A stretch of 64,000 nucleotides of DNA, taken from Hirsutella rhossiliensis. Its lineage: Eukaryota > Ascomycota > Sordariomycetes > Hypocreales > Ophiocordycipitaceae. The notes under the pieces were generated by a model that made no database searches, was not told the DNA's origin, and saw nothing but the letters and a program-made list of their open reading frames with translations. The translations under genes were made by a program, and so were the position numbers. The stretch's first letter is position 1. Every line of letters begins with the position of its first letter. The DNA is taken from NCBI RefSeq assembly GCF_020360975.1, contig NW_025408693.1, positions 1 to 64,000 on the forward strand. The letters are read 5' to 3'. Positions 34,572 to 45,539 of this stretch are shown here, one piece after another.

Positions 34572-35428
34572 CACATCACCGCCCATGCGCTCAGAGTACC
34601 TTCGAAACACTGCCAACAGCAGAACGTTCAAACGTCTGTTGGCTTTATGTTCCCGTAACAGGAGATATTACAAAATTTTGCTACAGTTTCGTACCAGAAC
34701 GAGCTGGAGACTGCACTAGGTCCCAGAGTTTCATCGTAAGTTCCAGATCAACCACCACCCGGTTCGGCCCGCTGATCGGCCGAAGTTAAGCACCTCGAAA
34801 TGCGAGGAAGTCTTTATTGCACACGTACCTGGAGATGCCTACGCAATGATTGAAAACCCCTCCACACTCATACACGATAAACCGGACAATCTGCCAATCG
34901 CCTTCGTTGGGGCTTACTCGGACTTCGGCAGCAAACAATGCATCACGGCCCTTCCTCGCGACCCTTGCCCATCAACAGTTGTTAATCCTTTCTGCTCCGC
35001 AGCGTCGCTGGGTGGGATCAGAATTATCCAAGTTTTCTTCGCTGCAAACACGCGCGGGATACTTCTCACGTATGAAACCGGTGCACAATGCGCTCTAGGC
35101 CAATGCAAACTTGGTCTCGATTCAGTCAAGAAATACGAATCCCCGACGCATTTGTGTTTCGCGAATGTTACGGGGATACAGCCTCACGTGGAAGGTGAGA
35201 GCGAAGGCGTTACAATTCTGTGCACCACCTTCTCTCAACCTCACGAACACGGCGAATCTCGCTGGACATGCTGCGGCATGAGCGGATTCCTACGTTGCGT
35301 ATTGCGGGAAGAGGGAGTGCAACTGCAACATTTTGGCAGCAAAGAATCTCTGTTACGCGCAACGACTGAATAAAAGGCGTCTTATTCTCGACCTGGGTTT
35401 CGAAACAATGAAGACCACTTTTGAACAG

Positions 35429-35436
35429 TATTTCTC
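35429..35436. repeat. MULE-3 target-site duplication, left
   Basis: TATTTCTC, repeated exactly at 38075-38082. Confidence 0.92.
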
Positions 35437-38074
35437 GGGGGATTCTAACAGGCCACCACCTCTGCCTAGCAGGCCACCAAAAATGGGTCCGATGTGGCGC
35501 AGTAGCCTTTGGCATCAGCCCGCCAATTTTGTGCACTTCCTCCGCACCTACTGCACAACATACTTCATATTGAAGTGATCAATTGAAGCTATCATGAGAT
35601 AATTATATATAGCCCTCATCTATAAGGTCTTGTAATAGCCGCTCGTCTGCCTCAACCGCTGCATCCACGTGATCCCAACTTAGCTCATTGGCAGCCGCTG
35701 TAGCTGTGGCCGCTACTGGCCCTCTTTGCCGCCTTTGCGACGCCTCAACAGCAGCAGGGGCGCCCTGTGTAGCAAGCTCATCCTCTGACTCGTCGTTTGA
35801 GGACATTGCGACCACGATTTCTGACTGAATAGAGTCAAATTCGTGGTATTGAGAGTCGTCGCCGGCGCAGGCGCCTATATCATCGTCATCGCTAGCATCA
35901 GAAGGCGTGCCGGCACGCTGATATGCACGAGGCATCTCTGTACCTGGCTCGTAGGGATCGTCTGCCACTATTGCCGCCGCTGCCGCTCTTGTGGCCGCTG
36001 CCGCTGCTCTTGCCCTTGGGGCACCGCGCCCTCGTGTGTTCATCGCTGCTGGAGCTGTTGACGGCGGCGGCATTACCTCGGCGCGCTCATGCGCTTCAAC
36101 AACCTCGAATTCGCAGGGATTACGCCTTGTTCCTCGTTGCCCAAGAGCACCCTTTGGCCTGCCTTTGGCTCGAATTGTCAGAGGCTCGTACGGCGCCTCA
36201 ATTCGTGTGGGCGGTGCTTGGGGGCTCGTGATGCTAGAATTCGTTGAAATCGCTTTGTAGGAAAGGTAGGCCACTATTCGTTCGAGTGAAGATATCATGC
36301 CGGCAAGGCAGCCCAAATGAGGACTTGAAGCCACAGGGAGATCGATCATCACAACGCCCAGGCGGCTGTTGTAGCTGGTCCCCTTTCTTCTTGATTGTGG
36401 TCTCTTCCTCTTGCATTAGCTCAAGGGCTGTAGACCATACCCTTTCACGGACCCTGATATAGATGGGCTTGAGGCTGAAGGTTGATATCTTGTGTAGGCT
36501 ATTTTTCGCAATATATTCGATCTCAGAGGACTGGTCTTTCCAGAAGCCGCAGAACTTGTGGAAAATAGAAGTCAAATCGCCTGTTGAAGACCAAAGAAAC
36601 CGCTTCATGTGTGCATGGAGACCCTCAATAATAGAGGTCGAAGTGTGGCCGAAGTGATGATGCCGGTTAATAAAGCAAAGAACAAATTTCTCTTTCCAGG
36701 GCTCAATCCATGTTTTAGTAGCGTATTTGACAGCCTTTTCTGGGTGCCGGCCCGGAGTCTTGAATGCCTGAAGTTTAGTATTAAATATAGCCTCGTTTGG
36801 CGATGCTATGAGCTCTGCCCACTCTTGAAGAAATTTCTCAAAGCTAGGGGCTCGAACAACATTACCGTGGGCATCTTTCGTAGCCTTTGCAAAGAAGCCC
36901 TTGCATTTTGCAAGCACATTCTTCTTAATGTGCCAACGGCAAAGTAAATGAGCTGATCCCGGCATTAGCTTTAGGGCGTTGATGAGGGCCACATCACGGT
37001 CAGAGACTGTAACCCGTGGTGTTGCAATTCCTTCTTCTGCTGCGAGATTAAGAAGCTGCTGTATTGCCCACTGATAATGGCCCTCGGTCTCGCCGCTAAG
37101 GAAAATCGAGGCTATTGAGAATGTCTTCTTTTGTGGCGTGGCTCCGCATATATTTAATAAGGGCAAGTTGAAGCGATTGGTCTTATATGTGCAGTCGAAC
37201 ACCATAAGATGCGGGAAGCGGCGCCACAGCTTCACGCCGCTAGGTGGCACGATCAGAAGATTAGAGAGACGGCCGTCAGGATCCCTTGAATCCCTAAAGA
37301 AGAAGCCACGATCCTGTAGCTGATCGTAGAGGAATTGAAGCGGCGTACGCCCAGCAAGCTCTTCTCGGCGATGTCGTGCAATCACATTGTGTATCTGCTT
37401 CTTTGAGATGCCGGCAACATCAGGGTCTTCAGCGGCACGCCCTCGTAGCTGTGCTGCAATATAAACTGGCCGTAGGCCATTATTATATTGTGTTATGATG
37501 GCATTATGGTATCGGCTCGTAATCTCAGCACGGTATTTGCTATGTGTAATAGCAGGGGTGAATTCGTGGTTGTGACTGCCGCTTGCCTGGGCAGTCCAAT
37601 ATGGCGGCGTGGCCTCTTGGTGTAGCTTCACAGACACAAGGAAGCTACACCCAGTCATCTGCGTATTTGTCTTACGCCGCTTTGACCTAGGGATAGCCTC
37701 ATTACCCTGGTCATGCCAAATGCGCCCTTTGGAGCATCTCAGTAGCACGTAGGTCGGAGCAGCAGCGTTGGGGCGCTTATTGCGGATTGCAAGGGCAAAT
37801 CCTCTTCGCGGGCTGCAGCGTTGAGGCATCGCCAGCAGCCTGAAAGGTGGCATATTGACGTGAGAAACAGTATTCATGATGGCGGCGATAGCTTCAATTT
37901 AATGCAGAATGCGTTGAGGGTGGCGATGGCTTCACTTCAATATGAAGTATGTTGTGCAGTAGGTGCGGAGGAAGTGCACAAAATTGGCGGGCTGATGCCA
38001 AAGGCTACTGCGCCACATCGGACCCATTTTTTGGTGGCCTGCTAGGCAGAGGTGGTGGCCTGTTAGAATCCCCC
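35437..38074 (-). mobile_element. MULE-3, a second Mutator-like family
   Basis: It is 2,638 bp with nearly perfect TIRs of 142-143 bp (35437-35578 and 37932-38074; the one difference I see is an A5/A6 run). The termini are gggggattctaac and the TSD is a perfect 8 bp, TATTTCTC. It lies 63 bp after the stop of the gypsy-interrupted gene. TIR sequence and transposase are clearly distinct from MULE-1/2. Confidence 0.95.
35603..37877 (-). CDS. MULE-3 transposase (one frame change)
   Basis: A 547-codon ORF starts at 37877 and covers a FAR1-like N-terminus, the MULE core and SWIM region. Catalytic candidates are Asp in 'VFDCTYKTNRF', Asp in 'VTVSDRDVAL' and Glu in 'SIIEGLHAH'; 'CRWH' gives the CxxH motif. 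The SWIM-like block reads 'CGFKSSFGLPCRH'. It meets a stop at 36234. The continuation in the +1 frame (to 35603) carries 'APYEPLTIRAKGRPKG', an alanine-rich linker and an acidic C-terminus equivalent to the MULE-1/2 tails. A single 1-nt shift near 36240 therefore separates the tail from an otherwise open ~700-codon gene. The core could be functional; this is the best-preserved DNA transposase in the window. Confidence 0.88.
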
Positions 38075-38082
38075 TATTTCTC
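38075..38082. repeat. MULE-3 target-site duplication, right
   Basis: TATTTCTC, identical to 35429-35436. Confidence 0.92.
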
Positions 38083-38187
38083 CGTGCCCGCCTGCTTTCA
38101 TGGTGCGTGAAAGCACAGCCCCTCCAATAGCCCAGAGACCATACAATGCTTGGTCGTACTGACACACGGGGACTCTTTGTTGTGGAG

Positions 38188-38814
38188 CTAATACCAAGAC
38201 GACGTCGCGACGTTCGCCGCCGTATATTCCTGAGCGACCTCGGCGTGAGCGTCGACGTATAATTGACGGAGCGTCTTAGGGTCTGGGACAGCGATCTCTT
38301 TGACCTTTTGAAAAGCCCAGGTGAAGTGGCTCTCGCACTCGACGATGTCTGCATAGGCATCTCTGTCGCCTAATTCCCCTTCAAAAGGGTAGAAAGGCGC
38401 GAGATACTTGCTCTTGCGCTCGCATGCCCAAATTCGAGCTTTGGTACCGAAATAGGTCATCGCCCAGACGGACTGAAGTTTATTCTCCACCAGATACTCT
38501 TGACACAGCTGGTGGGCCTGGGCTTCAACCCTGGAGATGTGCGAGGGTGAAGCCTTCCCTTTCTTTGCCTGTCCGATCAAACGAAATTGCAGAACTCTCG
38601 CTTCGGTGTTGTAGTTTTGGACAGAGATGTCCATCCGAAGTTGACTATGAGTGTCTTTGGGAGGAACTTCAGTCCCAAGTATCCATTCGGGCTCAGTGAA
38701 AATGTGCCGGGTCATATATCGTAACATGAACCGGTTTGTGGCCCATTCGTCGTGCCTCTGAGCTTCCTCTTTGAGGGTCCACATTATGGGATCTCGTTCA
38801 AAAAGTGTACTCAT
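38188..38814 (-). CDS. hypothetical 208-aa protein, PD-(D/E)XK-like
   Basis: This is an uninterrupted ORF from ATG 38814, with an upstream in-frame stop. A pattern like the core of restriction-endonuclease-like folds is visible: Asp in 'LRMDISVQN', then a strand and 'IGQAKKG', where active families have Glu-x-Lys. It continues with a helix ('RVEAQAHQLCQEYLVEN') and a strand-rich 'SVWAMTYFGTKARIWA'. Fungal accessory genomes carry many uncharacterised proteins with this arrangement, usually with an intact E-x-K. Gln in place of Glu suggests loss or change of cleavage activity. The fold assignment is an inference from pattern only. The gene has no recognised intron and sits between MULE-3 and a copia relic. 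Confidence 0.62.
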   Translation of the reverse strand: MSTLFERDPIMWTLKEEAQRHDEWATNRFMLRYMTRHIFTEPEWILGTEVPPKDTHSQLRMDISVQNYNTEARVLQFRLIGQAKKGKASPSHISRVEAQAHQLCQEYLVENKLQSVWAMTYFGTKARIWACERKSKYLAPFYPFEGELGDRDAYADIVECESHFTWAFQKVKEIAVPDPKTLRQLYVDAHAEVAQEYTAANVATSSWY

Positions 38815-38939
38815 GATGATGTGTCGATTCGGTTCTTTGAAAAATCTCTAGGAGGTGCAATGGATGGGATGTTGTCGAAACTTGGGTTGGACGCTACAGG
38901 TAAAGAAGTTCAAGAAAGCAGCCCACGCCATGACACCAT

Positions 38940-41592
38940 TTATACCCCTGAGCCATCCGTATCCTGACGCCTTGTCACAACTACGAATGGCCTGTTTGTC
39001 CCTCTTACACGGGGCCGCTCTAAGTCTCTGTCCCGTAGGCGAATGCGCTGAGCCCGTCGTGCCCCACAGTGATCTCCCGCAGAGAGTCGCCCAACCGGTC
39101 AAAACAGCCCTTCCACCGGGTGTTTCTAGACGTTTTCGCCTTCTCTGCGGCTTACAATGGTCATCGCTATGTTCTCCTTGTCACGGATGAATATAGCGGA
39201 ATGATGTTCTCATGGACGATGGCGTCAAAAACCGAGTGCTTCCACATCATTCGGAACTTCGAGTCATCAATCAAGCGTCATTGTGGAGTTGTGATCTGCA
39301 AAATCAGGATGGATAACGAGAGAGCGCTGGTTAACTTACCGGAACAGTGCGACTCGGAATTCCAGTCCTGGGCAAAGGAAGAAGGTATCGAGATCGAGCT
39401 GCCGCCCTCCCACACAAAGGAGCCCACAGGGGGAGCAGAGAGACCAGGCGGCATAAACCAACAACGCCTGAGATCAATGCTTGGCGAGCTTCCTCGTGAC
39501 CTTTGGCCTGAAGCCTATCAGACCGCAGTCAAACTTCACAACATCCTTCCAAGCCGCAGAAATCAGTGGAAAACCCCTCAGGAATCATGTGATCAATGGT
39601 TCAACAGGCATCTCCGCTGGTTTGGCAAGGTAGGGACAGATATTAACTATGAGAAAGATTTACGACCAGAGTGGAGAGGTACGCTTTCGGATGTCGAGCG
39701 TATCCTCTGATAAACGACTACAAGGCAGGCATTTCCAAAAACGCCTTCAAAGTCAACCCCAGAGCACATGTAGGATATTTGGTTGGCTATCACAGCAGCA
39801 ATATCTACCGCATCTGGGTTCCCAAGCTTCGGCGGGTAATTCTGTCAAGAGATGTTACGTTCAATGAACATCAATTCTTCGACCCTGCAACAGAGGACCA
39901 GCAAATCGCGATACCGGAGTTCAAGCCGACCGTTGAGGCTATTGAACTGCCTATCCAACGAGACTGGAACGCGATATTGGATGATTTCCTGCAGGAATTC
40001 GATGAACAAATCCTTGAAGTTAACCCCGTCGGTTCGATCTCGGGGGTGGAGGGCCAGAGCACCGCATATCCCACGAGATTAGCTATCTCGATGGACGATC
40101 AGATGCTTCGTGCAGAGCCAGAACCTGCCCCAAGAAGAGATCTCACGCCGGAGGGACTAGACACGTCGACTACCGCAGAACCTCTGAGAGTTGCAAACTC
40201 GGGGGCAGATAGCGGCTCGCGTGGTCCCCCTCCATTTTTCGCAGACGAGGGACTAGATGTGCCGACTACCGCAGAACCTGAGGACGCTGCACAACCTCAG
40301 GCAGATAGCGGCTCGACCAATCCCCCTCCTTTCCCTATTCCAGAGGGACTTTCCGCCGAGGGACTAGACACACGGACTACCACAGAACCTTTGGACGCTG
40401 CACAACCAAAGGAAGATAGTGGCTCGCGTGGTCCCCCTCCATTCACGCCCGAAGCAACACCTAGGCGACCTGGACGAGATTTATCGATGTCGCAGGGGTT
40501 AGGCTTCGAGGCACCATCTAACGAGGGTTCAGACGGTGTAGGATCATCTGATCACATGTCTGACAGTCCTGTTAGAACGCCTTCTTCGCTTCCAACTTCT
40601 TCGCCACACGTGGAGCTTGGCACACCGACCTGTCAGATGAGGCCACATCTGAAGGGAGTACAGGGCGGCCCAACTGCCAGCAACGGCAAGACAGGAAGGA
40701 ATAGCAACCCAAGGGGATGGCTCAGTCGACAGTGCCGACGCGGTCGACGCGAGCACGAGGACAAGGCGACCTCGCAGGACCCGAAGGGAGCTATACGGCA
40801 AAGAGCCCACCCGACGGAGCTCACGCCACCCGACAACGAAGCAACAGGATGCATTTGCTGCATTGCTTCCGGAAGGTCTCCCGGAAGGGGACCTTACCAC
40901 TTTTCACAGCGTGTTTGCAGCGGCCACAGAAGGGGCACACATATTGCACCGTGACGGATTAACCCGCCTACCTCGACGATATCAGGACTTGGCCAATCAC
41001 CCACTTGGGAAGGAGTTCAAGGAAGCATGCCGAAAGGAGCTTCGAGACCTTCTCAAACGAGGGACCTGGCGCCTGATCGAACGGCAGAGAGCCCATGGAA
41101 TCCCTATTCCTCTCAAATGGGTCTTCCTCTACAAGTTCGACGAAAATGGGTATCTAACACGATGCAAAGCCCGGATCTGTGTGCGCGGCGACCTCCAGGG
41201 AGATGGAGGAGAAGAAACATACGCCGCGACACTTGCTGCAAAGACCTTCAGGACCGTGATCTCCATCGCGGCGAAATACGACCTTGACGTTCGGCAATTC
41301 GATATAGCCAACGCCTTCCTCAATACCAGCCTGGACAAGGAAAACAAACCAGTCTACGTGGAGCTCCCAAAGGGCTACGTAGAACTAGGTTTTCTAAGTC
41401 AACTGGAGGATTCCACCATGGTTGCAGAGCTTGATAAAGCTTTGTACGGACTTCGCGAGTCACCACTGCTATGGTATAACGAAATCGCACAGACTCTGAA
41501 AGAGAAGCAGCTGGAACGCACCTCTGAAGATCCCTGTGTCTTTACCAACGGCAAGATCATCGTTTTGATCTACGTGGATGACATCTTAACGC
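38940..41592 (+). mobile_element. Ty1/copia remnant (Copia-B), truncated at both ends
   Basis: A plus-strand copia Pol without recognisable LTRs. It starts in the pre-integrase region (about 38940), continues through integrase and RT and stops directly after the RT YVDD box at 41589, where a hAT terminus begins. RNase H and the 3' LTR are missing. The sequence is not closely related to Copia-A. Confidence 0.85.
39069..41592 (+). pseudogene. Copia-B integrase and reverse transcriptase
   Basis: Integrase at 39069-39710: 'LDVFAFSAAYNG', 'TDEYSGMMF', 'RMDNERA' and 'GGAERPGG'. The integrase C-terminus ('HVGYLVGYHSSNIYRIW') and a long linker are in 39671-40954. The linker contains three copies of a ~29-residue Pro/Thr-rich module at about 40150-40446. 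RT at 40950-41592: 'LKWVFLYKFDENGYLTRCKAR' by its core, 'FDIANAFLNT', 'LYGLRESPLLW' and 'LIYVDDIL'. Frame changes near 39700 and 40870 separate three open stretches. Confidence 0.85.
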
Positions 41593-41677
41593 TTAATTAT
41601 TGTCCATACTTTCTAGTATGGACAATATGTACCTAATATGGAAAGACCCTTGCAATACAGTATGGAAAACCACCCTG
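41593..41677. mobile_element. isolated hAT terminus
   Basis: It ends with tatggaaaaccaccctg, identical to the right terminus of hAT-1 (ends 53306). It has several inverted 'tccata/tatgga' units, including a hairpin at 41601-41623. No matching left end or TSD was found; it begins where Copia-B stops, so it is a truncated end at a rearranged junction. Confidence 0.7.
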
Positions 41678-43310
41678 GGTGCACCACTGAAACAGGGACC
41701 TCGAAGGCCCGTTTGAGAGGAACGGCGAAGGCCAGAACATCGGATGAGTGCTTTGACGTGACAAGGGTTCTGAAATGACTCAACGAGACTGGTCCCACCC
41801 CCACGATAATATCCACGAGTCGTTCTGATTCGCAAGCCCCTGATCAAGGCAAGTATCGGCGGGCCAGGGGAGAGATGACACCGTAGTCGCACGCGAGAGC
41901 ACTCGGGAACGAATTAAAAGCCAGGACTGAAAGTAGCTCTATATAGAAGAGGCGTGCAATCATTCGACCGGCAGCAGCCTGGAGGATAACGGCGTTGTGG
42001 TCCTGGCCTAGATACGGAACGAACATGGTTACATGGTGGCGTGATTCCTTTGTGGCATCTCTTGAATGCAGGAGCACTTGGGCTTTGGCTTTTGCGGCCT
42101 TTGCGGCACAGGGGCATATGGATTGAACATGAGTGGAAATCCCATAACGCGAATAGGTAGAAGAAGTATAGGCATCTTCTGATTAGAGTTAAGGAGTACA
42201 AATAGAGAGCCATCAAAGGTATGGGAAGCCATCCCTAGTTATCAAGTCACCTGCCCTTTTCTCCGCTCGCGATCACCAGTCAGGCCTCCAGCAGCAAGGG
42301 GCTGTGAAAGATTATTGCATTGTCGAGCCGCCCCTTGACACTCTTCACCCTGAAGAAACGGGTTGCAGGGTCCTGGCCCCTTGGCCCATACTCACAAAAT
42401 ATCCACCCATTCCCCAAAGGGTGCCTGCCCTGATCCCAGGAATAACCAGTCACTCTCCCTACGGCCTGGATCTGCACCGAACTTCCTCATCCATTGGCTT
42501 CGTCCGTAACCCAAGACTAACAGGCGATGCTCCACGATGCGGAGCTGGTATGCACTTTGCCAGGCTGGACTGATGAAACCAGGGATATCGTTCCAACATA
42601 GTGCACAGGATCGTCCGTAAACGCACGATTGCTTAGATGCACCACATGCACTGTCTCATCATTCCGGCCATGGCTGATTTGCCGAGCTAATCATCGGCCA
42701 AACCTCCGGGGGGACGGAGATGCATTGACTTTTTGGTGTCATCCTAAGGGAATTGCAGACGTGTTGGCTGCAGCCTTGAACAAGATACTGATCGCCGAGG
42801 CAGTATTCATGGTCACTGTTGGGTGAGACCGTCTGGAACCGAGCACCCCACGTCGCCTTCACAAGGCATGACCGTGGATACAACCGAGAAAGGCATGGAG
42901 GTCGCATGCGAGCGTCCAGCCGTGAACTTGTTTTGCTTCTTGTGTGGCATCCTGCTGCATCGTTCATGGAAGATCCAGCTGAATGACAATTGCGTTACAA
43001 GGTCAGTAGTCCCACCCCAACCTTTGAACTACCTAGAGGTGCCGAATCCAGTCACGACAAATAACTTGGCAAGGCAGAGTGGGTGCTTATGTTGCAAGGG
43101 CTGTCAGCCGCAGCGACGAGATTCATGACGTCGTTCATCAGACGGAGCAATCCACCCGCATGCTACGTCCGAGTGGAGCAAGAAGGACAGCGTTTATAAG
43201 CTGGAATCCGATCCCCTCTGCTCATCCCAGAACCTGAGCTTAGACTCATTCCTTCATACGTTCGCCATCCTCCGCTTGAACAGTTGTCGACTACAAATCT
43301 TTCAGTTAAC
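41678..43310. other. no gene recognised
   Basis: Short ORFs only, no domain and no repeat shared with the rest of the window. The last few hundred bases presumably hold the 5' region of the ligase gene. Confidence 0.45.
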
Positions 43311-45539
43311 ATGCCATTTCCATTCCACCTCTTGTGTGAACTCCTCAGTGAACTCGAAAGAAATCACACAAGGTCTTTCAGTATTCAGAAGACCCAGGAC
43401 TTCGATGTACGCTGTCTTGTTGGCTGGTTCGACAAACACGATGCAGCCATCCCACGTCTAGGGCCAGAAGCCGTGGCATTCTTGTCATGCCTCTTTCCCG
43501 AACGCAGGCCAGACCGGGTTTTCGGCTTGTCAAAAATGCAGCTCGAAAGGATTGTCCAACGAGCACAATGTCTTGGATCGTCCCGAATGAAGGAGCTACA
43601 GAGATGGCAAACCAGGAACGGCCCGGACTTCGCAACCTGTGTTGAGCGCGTTATGGCTATAACCGACTGCGAACCAAGGATGGGTCCGAAGGTGACTCTG
43701 CAAGAACTTGACGATGTGCTCGATCGGATTGCAGCCTTCTCACCCTTCTCGTCCGCTGATCTGCGAGAAGAAACTGAGCGGAAATACTGTCAACCCTGTA
43801 GCAGCTCGGGTGATCTGCTCGTCACTTTGTTCCGAAGACTGAACAGCTCTGAGGCTAAATGGCTGGTTCGCATGCTATCCAAAAACTACAATCCCGCCTG
43901 TGTCCCGGAAAGACTGGCGATGAGCAGATTTCACCCGTTTTTGGGCAATCTCCTCCGTTTTCAGAATTCAATCCCAGTCGCCGTCAGTCTCCTAGGGGGA
44001 CAACACATCCGGCATACACCCCGCCAGGCTGTGGTAAATCCCTGGGAACAGCTGAGGGAACTCCTACGGCCGCAGGTTGGAGTCATGATTGAGCGGCCAG
44101 CCTATGCGAAAGCAAGGAGCATCAGGCATTGCTGCAACTTGGCTGGCGCAAGACTAATGAGCGTGGAGCGGAAATACGACGGAGAATACTGTCAACTTCA
44201 TGTTGATCTAAGCAAACCCGGAGCCTGCATCAAAATATTCTCCAAGAGTGGGAGGGACTCTACCATCGACCGCATTGGCCTTCATCGTGCGTTAGGAGAC
44301 AGCCTCGAACTTGGTACAGCAGACTGCAGGATCAAGAAACAATGCATACTGGAGGGCGAGCTACTGGTATGGAACGACGACAGTAAGGAAATCGAGCCCT
44401 TCCACAAAATTCGTAAACACGTCAGACGATCAGGACGGATCTTTGGAGCGGCCCAAGACCCCCCCGCCAATGTGAATGAACATCTCATGATCATGTTCTA
44501 CGATCTTCTGTTACTGGACGACACGGTCTGCGCTAGAGAAAGCCATACTAAGCGGCGACGACTACTTCAGTTTCTGGTTCGTCGGATCCCTGGTCTTGCC
44601 GAGGTCGGATTCCGCGAAGTGGTTGAATTCTCCTCGGCTAATGCTGCTGAGCGGCTCACTGAAGTATTCGCGCGAGCCATTACACAACGGTGGGAAGGAC
44701 TGGTGCTGAAAGGTTGCAGCGACTCTTACTTCACCCCCGATTGCGACAAATCATTCATCAAACTTAAGAAAGACTACATTCCAGGCCTCGGTGACTCCGC
44801 CGACTTCACCATCATCGGCGGAAACCACAGCGCGGAAGACGAGCAAGAGATTAAAATGGGCAAGCTCTGGTGGACGTCATTTTATATCGGATGCATGGAA
44901 AATAAAGATGAGGTCTGCCGGTATAATTCTAAGCCAAGACTTCGCATCATCGACATCATCGACAGACATGGCATCCCGAAAGACCATATGGAATATCTCA
45001 ACCGACATGGATACTTCACACAAATACCCTTTATTGAGTCCACGCCAGATTTTGACGTGGTCTTGGACCCCAACCGCGGACTGCGCCCAAAGGCGTTATT
45101 TCAACATCCGTTTATAGTAGAACTCGTGGGAGCTGGCTTCGACAAGCCCGCAAATGCTCGATACTATACTCTACGGTTTCCACGAGTGTTGAAGATCCAT
45201 GAAGATCGCTCGTTCACTGCTACTACTGGCTTCGACGAACTGCAGGGAATGGCTCAAAAATGCTCAGAGATACCTGACAATTGCGAAGGAGAAGAAAAGT
45301 CCTGGCTAAGAAGGTTGTGAGGTCAGAGGCAATGGTTTGGGACATCAAGGCTATCTTCTGGCGTCGACTCAGTTTCTTTGGACATTCGAGCCACAAGCCC
45401 AGGTCGGAGGCAACAGGAGAATGGGGGAAGAGCGGTTGAGCTCCTGAGCCCTAATAATGTTTCCGTCGATTCATCGAAGAGAAGGATGGATTCGGACAAT
45501 ACATGGCATGGTACAGCCAAACGCATAAAACAAGACTAG
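43311..45539 (+). CDS. ATP-dependent DNA ligase (frameshifted near the 3' end)
   Basis: ATG at 43311 is preferred over the upstream non-ATG frame. An N-terminal ligase domain (about residues 1-240) precedes the nucleotidyltransferase core. The motif I lysine is K288 in 'ERKYDGEY', motif III is 'ILEGELLVW' (Glu about 348), motif IV is 'WEGLVLKG' and motif V is 'FIKLKKDY' (about 483-487), then an OB-like region. The enzyme would seal nicks via an adenylated lysine in the nucleus. The first ~650 codons are open. The frame breaks near 45258 (after 'DELQGMAQ'), where the inverted fragment at 4513-5150 stays open, and again near 45350; the shared true C-terminus ends at the TAG at 45537-45539. So this is a ligase IV-like gene, roughly 740 codons, either recently broken or with sequencing indels. 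Confidence 0.82.

Larger units (their letters stand above)
27819..35373 (+). pseudogene. fungal hypothetical-family gene interrupted by a gypsy element
   Basis: The parts are 27819-28848 (5') and 34577-35373 (3'), separated by Gypsy-A. The N-terminus has a CxxC pair followed by a second Cys-rich block ('CGACGF' with 'GDSV', then 'CRLPHCKYC'), then a Trp-rich segment with 'GALPL'. The middle has 'GFRLWDTPNPP' and 'TIELSGCTGLT'; after the gypsy the same family pattern continues with 'LIHDKP', 'GAYSD', 'RGILLTYETGAQCALGQC' and 'WTCCGMSG'. I recognise this layout from large families of uncharacterised ascomycete proteins, sometimes described as F-box-like, of unknown function. It also has an in-frame TGA at 27921 and frame changes near 28613 and 34590, so it may have been failing before or besides the insertion. 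Confidence 0.72.

Noticed and set aside
34770..34800. A short stretch resembling the 5S rRNA 'gatc..ccgaagttaag' region
   Set aside because: The similarity covers about 15 bases. The rest of a 5S gene is missing, and the stretch lies in an open frame of the gypsy-interrupted gene.
43284..43310. Ligase start at 43284
   Set aside because: The codon there is TTG; the first ATG in frame is 43311 and matches the expected N-terminus length.
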